Source: CAZYTO01 sp964650405 (GTDB lineage Bacteria > Acidobacteriota > Thermoanaerobaculia > Gp7-AA8). Taken from it: DNA of 32,357 bases. The stretch covers positions 1-32,357 of the forward strand of contig CAZYTO010000021.1 in the NCBI GenBank assembly GCA_964650405.1, written 5' to 3'. The notes beneath the pieces were generated by a model. That model had not been told where the DNA came from. It saw nothing but the letters and a program-made list of their open reading frames with translations, and did not search any database. Both the position numbers and the translations under genes were made by a program. Positions 17,972 to 26,718 of this stretch are shown piece by piece. Every line of letters starts with the position of its first letter. The first letter of the stretch is position 1.

Positions 17972-20152
17972 ATGATGCGTCTTCGTGCTCTCCTGATCCT
18001 GCTTGCCGCTCTCACCGCGCTCCCCCAGTACGCCTCTGAAATCCCCCTCGGCGACGTGAGCTACGCCGGCACTTGTGAGGCCTGGCACTCACGTGCTGTG
18101 TCGAACGGGCATTCGTTCTACGGCGCCTGGACATTCACTTACATCGGCTTCCTCTATCTCGGCGGAACGATCGGCGGCGCCGCGACGGACGCGAACGGCG
18201 CGCCGTTGACGCCGACCGAGCACAACATCGGCGGCGGCCCGGGCGCCGAGACAGTAGCCAGCAACGGCGCGGATTACCTCGTTGCGGTCGACTATGCGGG
18301 CGGCCTGGGCGTTCGCCGCGTCGACGCCCGCGGAGTCCCGACGGGCGAGCTGGTCGCGCTGAGCACCGGCGTAGGCGGTTCGTCCAATCCCAGCGTCGAC
18401 TCCTGGGTCGCGGCCTCGTGGAACGGCTCGCACTTTCTTGTCACCGGAACGATCCCCGCTGGCAGCGGAAGCTCCCTGCACGGCGCTCTCCTCGCCGCTA
18501 CGATCAACGATACCGGGCATGCCGTTCAGACGCGGACGATCGCGGAGAACGCCGGTGTGCTGGATGCGGCACCGGCCGGCCAGGGCCGCACCTTGCTGCT
18601 CCTGCAGGCATACGACGCGATCCAATCCCTCCTGATCAATGACGACTTGACGACCACGGCTCCGGTCACGATTGCCACGGCACCGAAGAGCGCGGCCCTG
18701 GTTGCGTCGAACGGTAGCGGGTTTCTCGTCGTCTGGTCCGCCGGCGGCGGAATCCGCGCGAAAGCACTCGACGGCAACGGCCTGCCGCACGATGCGGCGT
18801 TCACGATCCATCCAGGTCCCGTCAATCCGGGTCCCTATGACGCCGTCGACACGAATCCCGCCGTGACCTGGGATGGATCGAGCTATCTGGTCGCGTGGGA
18901 GCTTGGCGGCGTGATCTACGGCGCGAGGACGAATGGCGGCGGCGCCACCCCGCCGTTCGCCATCACGCCCGGCTACTACCCCTCCCTGGCGTCGAACGAC
19001 GACGGCAACACGATCGCGCTCAGCAGCGGCGGTTGCGGCACCATCTTTTCGACGGTCATCCAGCGCGGCGCGCCTGGGACGGATGGCCTCACACGAACCA
19101 TCTCCCGCGAAGCAGTCCCCCAGGGCTATTCACGGGCCTTGCGTACCGCCCGTGGAACGCAGGTCGTCTGGTACGACCAGATGATGCACCTCTCGTTCGT
19201 CGACGGATCGGGTGCCGTCTCGCAACAGCCGCTGACGTCGACATCCTCCTTCACCAGATTCGACCTCATCGCCACGCCACGGGGAAGCGCGGCAGCCTGG
19301 CCAGACAATTCCAGGGGCGTGCGGATCCAGCAATTCGACGCCTCCGGTCATCTGCTCAGCCCTCCGGTCATCGCCGGCACCGCCCTCGCCTTCGATGCGG
19401 CGCTGGCGGCGCTCGGAGACGACGTCGCCGTGGCGTATACGCAAGACCGGCCCGACTACCCGAGCGGTTACGACTTCTTCGTGTCAGTCCTCGGCGCGGA
19501 CGGCTCCCTGCGCCGGACGCCCGTCGTCTCCACTCCGCTGAGCCAGTCCTTCAGCAGCACACTCGCCGCGGTTGGAGTGCACTACCTCGCCGTCTGGCGC
19601 GAGAGCCAGAGCTCCGGCGCGGCGCTCTTTTCCGCAGTCATCGACCGCAATGCCCACGTGCTCGCGAAACAGCTCATCGTCGACAACGCCCGCATCACCA
19701 TCGGCACGGCCATCGGAACGAACGGCGAGGATGCGCTGCTCGCCTGGAACGGCGCCGACGCGTCCCAGGCGGCGCTTTACGCTCAGCGTCTGGACACCAA
19801 CGGCGCGCCGATCGGCGCGCCCCTGCCGGTGGCAACCTCCCACAGAAACATCGCGAAGATCCAGGTGGTCCCTGAGGGAGCGAATTACGTGATCACATAC
19901 GTCACGGTCAGCGATGACGGCCTGTCGACCCTTCTGCGCCAGATCACGTGCTATCCCGACTCGTCGCTCAGCGGGAAGACGCTCCTGACCCTCCCCGGCG
20001 GCAACGTGATCGACTCCTACACGCTGGAAGGGGCGAACGTCACGAGCCTGGTTCTCCGCCGCTCAACCATCGATCTCGAGACGAACGGTGCCGCCCGGCT
20101 GTACTGGAGCAGCGTGCCTGCGCAGCACGTCCGCGTGATGAGGAACCGGTAA
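17972..20152 (+). CDS. Secreted protein with beta-propeller-like repeats, function unknown
   Basis: 726 residues. A signal peptide lies at about 1-22 (Leu/Ala-rich core after MMRLR). The rest is built of recurring units of about 50-60 residues with a W/S-N/D-G-S-x-Y/F-L-V-A-W core (for example SNGSGFLVVWSAGG and WDGSSYLVAWELGG), followed by a short strand and an LDxNGxP turn. This pattern suggests one or more beta-propellers outside the cell. No catalytic motif, anchor or sorting signal is seen. The start may be ATG 17972 or 17975. No Shine-Dalgarno is visible. The stop is only 8 nt from the stop of the convergent gene. Confidence 0.8.
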   Translation: MMRLRALLILLAALTALPQYASEIPLGDVSYAGTCEAWHSRAVSNGHSFYGAWTFTYIGFLYLGGTIGGAATDANGAPLTPTEHNIGGGPGAETVASNGADYLVAVDYAGGLGVRRVDARGVPTGELVALSTGVGGSSNPSVDSWVAASWNGSHFLVTGTIPAGSGSSLHGALLAATINDTGHAVQTRTIAENAGVLDAAPAGQGRTLLLLQAYDAIQSLLINDDLTTTAPVTIATAPKSAALVASNGSGFLVVWSAGGGIRAKALDGNGLPHDAAFTIHPGPVNPGPYDAVDTNPAVTWDGSSYLVAWELGGVIYGARTNGGGATPPFAITPGYYPSLASNDDGNTIALSSGGCGTIFSTVIQRGAPGTDGLTRTISREAVPQGYSRALRTARGTQVVWYDQMMHLSFVDGSGAVSQQPLTSTSSFTRFDLIATPRGSAAAWPDNSRGVRIQQFDASGHLLSPPVIAGTALAFDAALAALGDDVAVAYTQDRPDYPSGYDFFVSVLGADGSLRRTPVVSTPLSQSFSSTLAAVGVHYLAVWRESQSSGAALFSAVIDRNAHVLAKQLIVDNARITIGTAIGTNGEDALLAWNGADASQAALYAQRLDTNGAPIGAPLPVATSHRNIAKIQVVPEGANYVITYVTVSDDGLSTLLRQITCYPDSSLSGKTLLTLPGGNVIDSYTLEGANVTSLVLRRSTIDLETNGAARLYWSSVPAQHVRVMRNR

Positions 20153-20160
20153 CGGCAGCG

Positions 20161-21039
20161 TCACCGTCTCGGTCCGCGCCGTTTGCGAAAGAGGCTCAGC
20201 TCACTGCGGTAACGCAGCTCCTTCGGCTGCAGTTGCGGAGCGAGCTCGAAGTAGCGGCCGGCGGCGGTGACGTCGCCCATGGCTTCGCTCAGGGCGGCGA
20301 GGTTGAAGATCAGGGCGGCCGACGTTCGATGCTGGCGCAGCGTGGCCTCCCAGATCGCGCGCGCGTCGGCGAGCCGGTCGCTGGTGATCATGGCGTAGCC
20401 TTCGTCGAACGCCGGTGCGGCAGGATCGAGCTCGATCGATTCCCGGACCGCGCGCGGCGTGACGGCCTCGGCGGCCGCCCGCCCCGCGTAGTGCGCGGCC
20501 TGCGTGAACGCCACTTCGCGCTCGTCTTCCGTCAGCGATGCCGACCGCGGCGACGTCCCTTCGCCTTTCACTACGAAGGACAGGAGCTTCTTTCCGTCGG
20601 CCGGCCGGATCACGTCGATCCGCGCTGTACAGAGGGCGTCCAGCCACTGGTAGGTCCGCTTCACCCGCCCGCCGTCGACGTCGTGCTCCGTCCCTTCCGC
20701 CTGCCTCTCCTTCGCCTCGCACGAAAACGCATTCACGCCGAGGTACACGCCGGCGCGGTGGGTCTTGCGCACGGCCGTCAGATCGGAGAGGTACCGGTTG
20801 CCCTCCACCGCGTTGTCCACGCGCAGCCGTTCCGAGCTGTTGGCGTGATCGACCAGCGCGTCCACGAATTCATTGACCGCGGCGTGGTCGCCGATGGCGT
20901 AGACGACGGCCACATCTTGCGCGCCGAGGTCGTGCATCGGCGCGATGGTGCGCTCGAACGTGATGCGCGGCGTGATCGCAGACGCGCGAAACGCAAGGGA
21001 GGCGAGTGCGGCTGCGAAGAGAAGCGTCTTCGCTCGCAT
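20161..21039 (-). CDS. Secreted protein of unknown function with a C-terminal TPR-like hairpin
   Basis: 292 residues from ATG 21039. The signal peptide is about 1-21 (MRAKTLLFAAALASLAFRASA). The N-terminal half has a mixed alpha/beta pattern with two Cys that could form a disulphide. The last 70 or so residues contain a helical pair like a single TPR (ALIFNLAALSEAMGDVTAAGRYFELA). The frame is open 48 nt further upstream, but ATG 21039 begins the signal peptide and stands 13 nt after a TAGAAT -10 box. I do not recognise the family. Confidence 0.75.
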   Translation of the reverse strand: MRAKTLLFAAALASLAFRASAITPRITFERTIAPMHDLGAQDVAVVYAIGDHAAVNEFVDALVDHANSSERLRVDNAVEGNRYLSDLTAVRKTHRAGVYLGVNAFSCEAKERQAEGTEHDVDGGRVKRTYQWLDALCTARIDVIRPADGKKLLSFVVKGEGTSPRSASLTEDEREVAFTQAAHYAGRAAAEAVTPRAVRESIELDPAAPAFDEGYAMITSDRLADARAIWEATLRQHRTSAALIFNLAALSEAMGDVTAAGRYFELAPQLQPKELRYRSELSLFRKRRGPRR

Positions 21040-21052
21040 AGGGCGTCGAAGT

Positions 21053-21058
21053 ATTCTA
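21053..21058 (-). promoter_or_regulatory. -10 box, near-leaderless arrangement
   Basis: On the minus strand TAGAAT lies 13 nt before ATG 21039, giving a predicted leader of about 6 nt. No Shine-Dalgarno sequence is present. Confidence 0.4.
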
Positions 21059-21099
21059 CGGCACACAGCCCGCAACCGTCGTATCACCGCCTCGTTCGG

Positions 21100-23568
21100 T
21101 CAGCAGCACCCCTCCGGACCGCAGCAGGCATATCCCGACCGCTCCTCACCCGGCTCGAGGATGGCGAACAACCCGCGATAGGGGGGATGGGCCAGCTTGG
21201 CGGCCGTGTCGGTGCAGATCTCGTACGGCTCGTTTCGCGGGAACATGTGACCCTCTTCGTCGACGAACGCCTTCGCCGGCCCGAGGTAGATGGCGCGGTG
21301 GCCTTTGAACACGCAGCCGGACGTCTTTTCGAATTTCCAGCCGCGCACCGTGACGGAGAAGAAGGGATAGCCCTCGACATCCTTCCAGTACGTCTTCTTG
21401 AGAATCTCCAGGCCGTAGAACCCGGCACGTTCGAGCTCCGCCAGGAACTGCTCCTGCGTCAACGCGCCGACGAGGCATTCGCCCCACAGTTGCGGATTCG
21501 TTTTCAGGTGTGGTGGCACGTCCCTCTCGCTGACGATGTCGCTGATGAGAATGCGGCCGTGGTCCTTCAGGACGCGCCACATCTCGGAGAAGACGCGCGG
21601 CTTGTCGGGAGAGAGATTGACCACGCAGTTCGAGGTGACCAGATCGACGCTCTTCATCTCGACGGGAATCTGCTCCAGGAAGCCTTCGCGGAACTCGACC
21701 GCGTCGTAGCCGAGGGCGGCGGCCACGCGGGGCTGGTTTTCGCGGGCCACGGCCAGCATGCGGTCGGTCATGTCGACGCCGATGGCCTTCCCCGCGGCGC
21801 CCGTGAATTTCGCGGCGATGAAAACGTCGATGCCGGCGCCGGAACCGAGGTCGACGACGACCTCGCCCGGATGGATGTTCGCCGTCGTCATCGGCGAGCC
21901 GCAGCCGTAGAAGCGGTCGAGGACGTCCTGCGGGATGTGGCTGATGGCCGCGTCGTCGTACTTCGTGGGGCAGCAGAGCTCCGCCACCGGCTGGTCCGCC
22001 GCGTCGCCGTAGAACTCGCGCATCTTCGCCCGCGGCTTGTCGACGTCGAACGACAGCACGCAGTTCGAGTGCAGCGTCAGCACTGGCTGCTCGGCCAGCG
22101 CGCCGTCGGCGGTGCCGCAGGCGATCGCCCCTTCTCCCATGGCGTGGAGCACGAGCGGCGCGTCATAGCCGGAACGGAGGTTCCTGCGCGCCCGCTTCTC
22201 GGTGCCGAGGGTGGTCATGACCCGAAGGGTCAGCGCGAGCGTAATCGGGTAGTAGGGATCGGCGCCGAGGAAATCGCCGGTGAAACACCAGGCGTGCTCG
22301 AGATCGCCGCCGCCGGTCAGAAAGCGGAATGGATCACGGGCCACCGCAGGATTCTGCGCCAGCGTCGCCGCACGGAGCTTGGCCAGGAGCGGCGAGGTCT
22401 CGACGATGCCCCGCAGGTCGTCGCGGGCCGCATCACCGCAGACGAGTGAGGGCTCGTTGGCCAGCGCGGCGGAGGGATAGACCGAGCCGTCGGCGTAGAT
22501 GCAGAGCGAGTCCCAGCCGGCGTTGCCAAGGTCGTACTTCACTCCCGGAACGCCGTTCACGCGGCGCTTGACGGCTTCAAGATTGTCGAGCCGTACCGAC
22601 TCCGCGTCCGCCGCGTCCGCGGCGAGCAGCACGGCAGAAAGAAGCGCCGCGTCGTCGGGAAAGAAGCCGTTGTCCGACTGGAGAGCGCGCCCGCGCCGGT
22701 GGCTCCACATCAGATGTTGCGATGACGCGCCGCTGCTCCTGACGATGGCCGGGATTGCCGCAAGCTCGTCGAGGTTCTCTTCCGTCGGCACGGTCGTCAG
22801 CGAGACCTCGAACCCGAGGTCTGCCAGCAGCCGCGTTCCTTCCAGCGCCCTGACGAACGTGCCCGCCCCGCGGATGGCGTCATTCGTCTCAGGCTTCGCG
22901 CCATCGATCGATACCTGGAAGCGGACCCGCTCACGGTCGAGCGCCGCCAACTGCTCCTTCACCCGTCCCGCGAAGAGCGTGGCGTTGGTAAGAAGGATGA
23001 CCTCCATCCCATGGGTGTCCGTGGCCCGCTGCACGAGGTCGAAGATGTCTTTTCGCAGAAATGGCTCGCCGCCTGTGATGTAGAGCCGCTCCACTCCGAG
23101 CCCGGCGCCGCGGTCGATCAGGCGGGCCAGGTCTTCGCTGCCCAGACCGGGCGCGCCCCCCGGTCCGGACGAGACGAGGCAGTGGGTGCAGGTGAGGTTG
23201 CAGGCGTTGTTGATCTGCAGCCAGAGCTCGCGCAGGCCGTCCGGCCGGATGTGCGCGGCGCGGCCGGCGTACGCCTCACGCACGAACGGCGTGTCGGAGA
23301 GCATGCGCGCGCGGTCGAGCGCGGCGAGGAAATCGTGGACGTGCAGCCAGGCCTTTCCTGCTTCGAGCTGGTACTGTGCCGCGTAGCGCGCCACGAGCGT
23401 CCCGAAAGCCGGCGTCGTGTCGCCGATGGCGCGCAGCAGCTCGGCGCCGCGCTGCTCGACGGCGATCCAGTTCGGCGCGTCGCCGTCGACCGCGTAGGTA
23501 ATGCCGTCATGTTCGAAGACGTGCAGTGCAGGAATGTGGAGCGGCGTGCGCTCCGCGAGAACGGTCAT
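21100..23568 (-). CDS. Radical SAM enzyme fused to an ArsM-type arsenite methyltransferase
   Basis: 822 residues in three parts. About 1-110 resembles the small PqqD-like fold that often accompanies radical SAM enzymes. About 115-430 is a radical SAM barrel with CxxxCxxC at Cys123, Cys127 and Cys130, then GGEPF and SIDGA motifs and an ADGSVYPS segment. About 500-822 is a methyltransferase with a DLGSGAGID SAM-binding loop. Its TSNCVVNL and GECLVGAL motifs hold Cys648 and Cys698, spaced 50 residues apart like the As(III)-binding pair of ArsM. LCCPTKYD (Cys532, Cys533) and YGCG (Cys556) may add a further ligand. The tail ends in two CC pairs (815-816 and 821-822). A GGAGG Shine-Dalgarno precedes it, 41 nt after the DUF2064 gene. 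I infer arsenic methylation plus a radical modification in one chain. Confidence 0.85.
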   Translation of the reverse strand: MTVLAERTPLHIPALHVFEHDGITYAVDGDAPNWIAVEQRGAELLRAIGDTTPAFGTLVARYAAQYQLEAGKAWLHVHDFLAALDRARMLSDTPFVREAYAGRAAHIRPDGLRELWLQINNACNLTCTHCLVSSGPGGAPGLGSEDLARLIDRGAGLGVERLYITGGEPFLRKDIFDLVQRATDTHGMEVILLTNATLFAGRVKEQLAALDRERVRFQVSIDGAKPETNDAIRGAGTFVRALEGTRLLADLGFEVSLTTVPTEENLDELAAIPAIVRSSGASSQHLMWSHRRGRALQSDNGFFPDDAALLSAVLLAADAADAESVRLDNLEAVKRRVNGVPGVKYDLGNAGWDSLCIYADGSVYPSAALANEPSLVCGDAARDDLRGIVETSPLLAKLRAATLAQNPAVARDPFRFLTGGGDLEHAWCFTGDFLGADPYYPITLALTLRVMTTLGTEKRARRNLRSGYDAPLVLHAMGEGAIACGTADGALAEQPVLTLHSNCVLSFDVDKPRAKMREFYGDAADQPVAELCCPTKYDDAAISHIPQDVLDRFYGCGSPMTTANIHPGEVVVDLGSGAGIDVFIAAKFTGAAGKAIGVDMTDRMLAVARENQPRVAAALGYDAVEFREGFLEQIPVEMKSVDLVTSNCVVNLSPDKPRVFSEMWRVLKDHGRILISDIVSERDVPPHLKTNPQLWGECLVGALTQEQFLAELERAGFYGLEILKKTYWKDVEGYPFFSVTVRGWKFEKTSGCVFKGHRAIYLGPAKAFVDEEGHMFPRNEPYEICTDTAAKLAHPPYRGLFAILEPGEERSGYACCGPEGCC

Positions 23569-23609
23569 GACCCGTGCCTCCGTGGGGCTGCGATTTCGAG
23601 AGGGGATGG

Positions 23610-24284
23610 TCAGACCGCGGGCGGGGGACGGGGTCGATCGGTCGGCCGGGCCACGAGGCGGACCGGCGCCACGGTGTGCGAGCTGTCCGGCTGCCGGTGA
23701 AGCAGAAGGGAGCGGAGCTCGGCGCGAACCTGGGCATTCGCGAGGTCGCAGAGCGCCGGCAACGCGTCGCCGATCGAGTCGATGTCGCGCAGCGGCGGCA
23801 GGACGTGCACCTCGCCGAGCTGGGCAAAGAGGAAACGGTGCACCTCCGCGGTGGACCAGGGAAGCGAGGCCCAGTCCACGCCCGGCGGCGCCGAGAACGC
23901 GGCCAGGTAGAAACCGCCGTCGGGGCTCCTGCCGAGAGCCGGCTGCGTCGTCGAGAACGCATCTTCCAGGAGCTCGCGGGTGAGGCCGGCGACGTCTCCG
24001 GCCACGATGGCCACCCGTTCGTAGCCGGCGGCGAAGCAGCTCGTCAGGGCTTCGTCGACTTTGTCGCCGAGGGAGAGGCCAGGTCTCTGCGACGTGAACC
24101 GCGGTCCATCGAGGACGAACGTAGTGCCATGATCCGACGCGAGGTAGAGGTCGATCTCGCCGGCCCTGCGGATGATCGCAGAGAGCTCGTCGTGCAGGCG
24201 GACCAGGAAGCGCGGAGGCAGGCCCTTCCGGACCTCGTCGCGCCGCGTATCACCGGCAAACAGAACCGCCGCGTTCCGGCCCAT
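23610..24284 (-). CDS. DUF2064 / TIGR04282-type glycosyltransferase-like protein
   Basis: 224 residues. It has the nucleotidyl/glycosyltransferase A-like fold pattern of DUF2064: an N-terminal AAVLFAGDTRRDEVRKGL strand-loop, VAIVAGDVAGL in place of the usual GSDxPxL, and the ALGRSPDGGFYLAAF signature. Family members are commonly annotated as arsenosugar-biosynthesis glycosyltransferases because they lie beside arsM and arsS. The neighbour downstream is a radical SAM-ArsM fusion, which supports the same pathway. The usual KTRL motif near the N-terminus is altered. The C-terminal 30 residues are Pro/Arg-rich and probably disordered. ATG 24284 is 12 nt after a TATGAT -10 box. Confidence 0.78.
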   Translation of the reverse strand: MGRNAAVLFAGDTRRDEVRKGLPPRFLVRLHDELSAIIRRAGEIDLYLASDHGTTFVLDGPRFTSQRPGLSLGDKVDEALTSCFAAGYERVAIVAGDVAGLTRELLEDAFSTTQPALGRSPDGGFYLAAFSAPPGVDWASLPWSTAEVHRFLFAQLGEVHVLPPLRDIDSIGDALPALCDLANAQVRAELRSLLLHRQPDSSHTVAPVRLVARPTDRPRPPPAV

Positions 24285-24296
24285 GGTTGCCGCAAC

Positions 24297-24317
24297 ATCA
24301 TATGTCCCGCATAGAAT
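24297..24317. promoter_or_regulatory. Back-to-back -10 boxes in a 42-nt divergent gap
   Basis: TATGAT on the minus strand (24302-24297) serves the DUF2064 gene. TAGAAT on the plus strand (24312-24317) serves arcA and ends 9 nt before its ATG. The two promoters must overlap in their upstream regions, and neither gene has room for a normal leader. The TTGCCG at 24287-24292 is a weak -35 candidate for arcA with a long 19-nt spacer. Confidence 0.5.
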
Positions 24318-24326
24318 GCCCGCCGC

Positions 24327-25622
24327 ATGCAACTCAACGTAACGAGTGAAATCGGGAAATTGAAGAGCGTGCTGGTGCATCTGCCGGGGCGGGAGATCGA
24401 CACGATGGTCCCGCCCATGATGGCGCAGCTCCTGTTCGACGACATCCTCTTCGGACAGGTGGCGCGCGAAGAACATCGCCGATTCCAGCAGCTCATCCGC
24501 TTTGTGGCCGAGGAGGTCTTCGACATCCAGGACCTCCTCGAAGAGGTCTTCGAGGACGACGACGTCAAGGCCGCCATCGTGCGCGACCTGGCCAGGCGCA
24601 ACCATTTCCCGCGTCGCCTTACCTCCTGGCTGCGCGCCCAGAAGGCCTCCGTTCTGGCGGAGGTGCTCATCGGAGGCATCGTCAGCGACAAGCCGAAGTC
24701 GGGCGACCTGCCGGCCTTCGACCTGCTCCCCGTCCCGAACTACTTCTTCATGCGCGACCCGCAGGTGGTCCTCGGCCACGGCGTCATCGTCAGCGGCATG
24801 GCCACGCAGGCACGGCGGCGCGAGTCGCTCCTCTCCCGCTACGTCTTCCAGCACCACCACGCCTTCCGCGACCAGGGCCTGAAGGGCGGCGGCGCCTCGG
24901 ACATCTTCTGGGCCGATTTCATGGCCGGCCATGAAGCAGAGACCCAGGTCCGCCGCGGCTCTCCGACCATCGAGGGAGGCGACATCCTCGTGGCCCGGCG
25001 GGACCTCTTGCTCGTCGGCATCACCGAGCGGACGAACCGCGCCGGCGTGAAACTCCTAGCGCAGTCCCTCAAGGAATCCGACGCCGACGTGCGCGCCATC
25101 ATCGTCGTGGAGATGCCGAAGCAGCGCTCGTTCATGCATCTCGACACCGTCTTCACCTTCACCAGCCGGCACGAGTGCCTCATCTACCCGCCGGTCATCC
25201 TTCCCGGCGGCGACCAGGCCGCGAAAGTGACGACGATCGACCTGACCCGGCGCGGTCTCTCGTTCTCGCCCCAGAAGTCGCTGCTGCACGCGCTGAAGAG
25301 AGAAGGCTTCGACCTCGAGCCGATCTACTGCGGCGGCAAGCGTGCCGTCGACCAGCAGCGCGAGCAGTGGACCGACGGGGCTAATGCGTTCACGCTTGCG
25401 CCGGGCATCATCCTCCTCTACGAGCGGAACGTGCGAACGGCCGAGGAGCTGGCCGCGCACGATTACCACATCGTCTACGAGGACGACCTCCTCCTCGGCC
25501 GCGCCGAGCTGGAGACCTGGACGAACAAGAAATACGCCATCCAGATCCAGGGACACGAGCTCTCCCGCGCGCGCGGCGGACCGCGCTGCATGACCATGCC
25601 GCTGGAGCGTGAGGACGTTTGA
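24327..25622 (+). CDS. arcA: Arginine deiminase
   Basis: Hydrolyses L-arginine to citrulline and ammonia, the first step of the arginine deiminase pathway. 431 residues, within the family range. The guanidinium-handling residues are all visible: Asp144 in FMRDP, Glu216 and Asp219 in EGGDI, His271 in MHLDTVF, and the nucleophile Cys421 in GPRCMTMPL. It begins directly at the family N-terminus (a VTSEIGKLKSVLVHLPG strand). The gene appears leaderless and overlaps carbamate kinase in a TTGA arrangement. The catabolic ornithine carbamoyltransferase that would link the two reactions is not next to them. Confidence 0.96.
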   Translation: MQLNVTSEIGKLKSVLVHLPGREIDTMVPPMMAQLLFDDILFGQVAREEHRRFQQLIRFVAEEVFDIQDLLEEVFEDDDVKAAIVRDLARRNHFPRRLTSWLRAQKASVLAEVLIGGIVSDKPKSGDLPAFDLLPVPNYFFMRDPQVVLGHGVIVSGMATQARRRESLLSRYVFQHHHAFRDQGLKGGGASDIFWADFMAGHEAETQVRRGSPTIEGGDILVARRDLLLVGITERTNRAGVKLLAQSLKESDADVRAIIVVEMPKQRSFMHLDTVFTFTSRHECLIYPPVILPGGDQAAKVTTIDLTRRGLSFSPQKSLLHALKREGFDLEPIYCGGKRAVDQQREQWTDGANAFTLAPGIILLYERNVRTAEELAAHDYHIVYEDDLLLGRAELETWTNKKYAIQIQGHELSRARGGPRCMTMPLEREDV

Positions 25623-26590
25623 GCATCCCTTCGAAAACCGGCGGCAGGAAGCTGGCGGTGGTGGCGTTCGGCGGCAACGCCCTGCTGCGCCCCGAAGACC
25701 GCGGCACGCAGGAAGAGCAGATCGCCCGGGCCCGGCAGGCCGCGCGCTGGCTGGCCGACATCGTGCGGCAGGACTACAAGCTGCTCGTCGTCCACGGCAA
25801 CGGCCCCCAGGTCGGGAACATCCTCATCCAGAACGAAGAGGCCTCGACCAAGATCCCGCCGCAGTCGCTCGACGTCTGCGTGGCCCAGACCGAGGGGTCG
25901 ATGGGCTTCATGCTCCAGCAGGCCATCCGCAACCGCCTCGAATCCATCGGCCTCGGCGGCGAGGTGGCCACGGTACTGACGGAAGTCGAAGTCGACTCCG
26001 CCGATCCCGGCTTCAAGCGTCCGTCCAAGCCGATCGGCCCGTTCTTCACCCGCTATCGCGCCGAGGCCCTCGAGCGCGACCTCGGCTGGACGATGCAGGA
26101 GGACGCCGGCCGCGGCGGCTGGCGGCACGTCGTGGCCTCACCGCAGCCGAAGCGCATCCTCAACATCCTGACCATCCAGAGCATGCTCGAGAGCGCGGCC
26201 GTCGTCATCGCCGCGGGCGGCGGCGGCATCCCCGTCGTGCGCGGCCGCGACGGCCAGTGGCGCGGCGTCGAAGCCGTCATCGACAAGGACTTCGCGTCGG
26301 CCCTCCTCGCCGCGGAGCTGAAGGCGGAGCTCTACATCGTCCTCACCGGCGTGTCGAAGGTCGCCCTCGACTACGGCAAGCCCTCGCAACGCGTCCTCGG
26401 CCGCCTCACCGTCGCCGATGCGCGCAAGTACCTGTCCGAGGGGCAGTTTCCAGCCGGCTCCATGGGCCCGAAGATCGAAGCGGCGATCCAGTTCGTCCAG
26501 GCCAGCGGTCAGCAGGTGCTCATCACGGACGTGGAGCACTTGCGGGAGGCGCTGGAGGGTAGAGACGGGACGCTTGTGACTTTACTCTGA
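25619..26590 (+). CDS. arcC: Carbamate kinase
   Basis: Converts carbamoyl phosphate and ADP to ATP plus carbamate, the energy-yielding end of the arginine deiminase pathway. 323 residues, normal length. It has the amino-acid kinase fold motifs: AFGGNAL near the start, VHGNGPQVG at about 57-65, VIAAGGGGIPVV at about 198-209, and IDKDFASALLA for nucleotide binding. The start is a TTG that overlaps the arcA stop by 4 nt and has a GAGG ribosome-binding site; no in-frame ATG is close. Its stop TGA lies in a copy of the intergenic repeat. Confidence 0.95.
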   Translation: MSIPSKTGGRKLAVVAFGGNALLRPEDRGTQEEQIARARQAARWLADIVRQDYKLLVVHGNGPQVGNILIQNEEASTKIPPQSLDVCVAQTEGSMGFMLQQAIRNRLESIGLGGEVATVLTEVEVDSADPGFKRPSKPIGPFFTRYRAEALERDLGWTMQEDAGRGGWRHVVASPQPKRILNILTIQSMLESAAVVIAAGGGGIPVVRGRDGQWRGVEAVIDKDFASALLAAELKAELYIVLTGVSKVALDYGKPSQRVLGRLTVADARKYLSEGQFPAGSMGPKIEAAIQFVQASGQQVLITDVEHLREALEGRDGTLVTLL

Positions 26591-26640
26591 GCGAGGGAGG
26601 GCGGCAGGGCGGGAGCGAAGAGTCGAAGCCAGGCATTACC
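26583..26640. repeat. Partial copy of the TCCTGAGCG repeat after arcC
   Basis: CTCTGAGCGAGGGAGGGCGG followed by GGGAGCGAAGAGTC matches one arm of the longer inverted repeats; the second arm is degenerate or missing. The arcC stop TGA is its fourth to sixth base. The remaining 78 nt to the DUF4259 stop show nothing recognisable. Confidence 0.6.
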
Positions 26641-26718
26641 CGAGGTAGCGACTCAGGAACTCGCTCTCGTGCTCCGGTAGCTGGCGTGGCTGCCGACACC
26701 AACTGACTCAGATGACGG

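Noticed and set aside
19948..22449. 833-codon open frame on the plus strand
   Set aside because: It spans two real genes on the opposite strand and the end of another. Composition is Arg/Gly/Val-rich as expected from an antisense frame in GC-rich DNA, and it has no domain.
21100..23568. Canonical ArsS (arsenosugar radical SAM protein) assignment for the N-terminal half
   Set aside because: The Cys motif context and the SPASM-like segment differ from the ArsS/DUF3641 pattern, so only a general radical SAM call is made.
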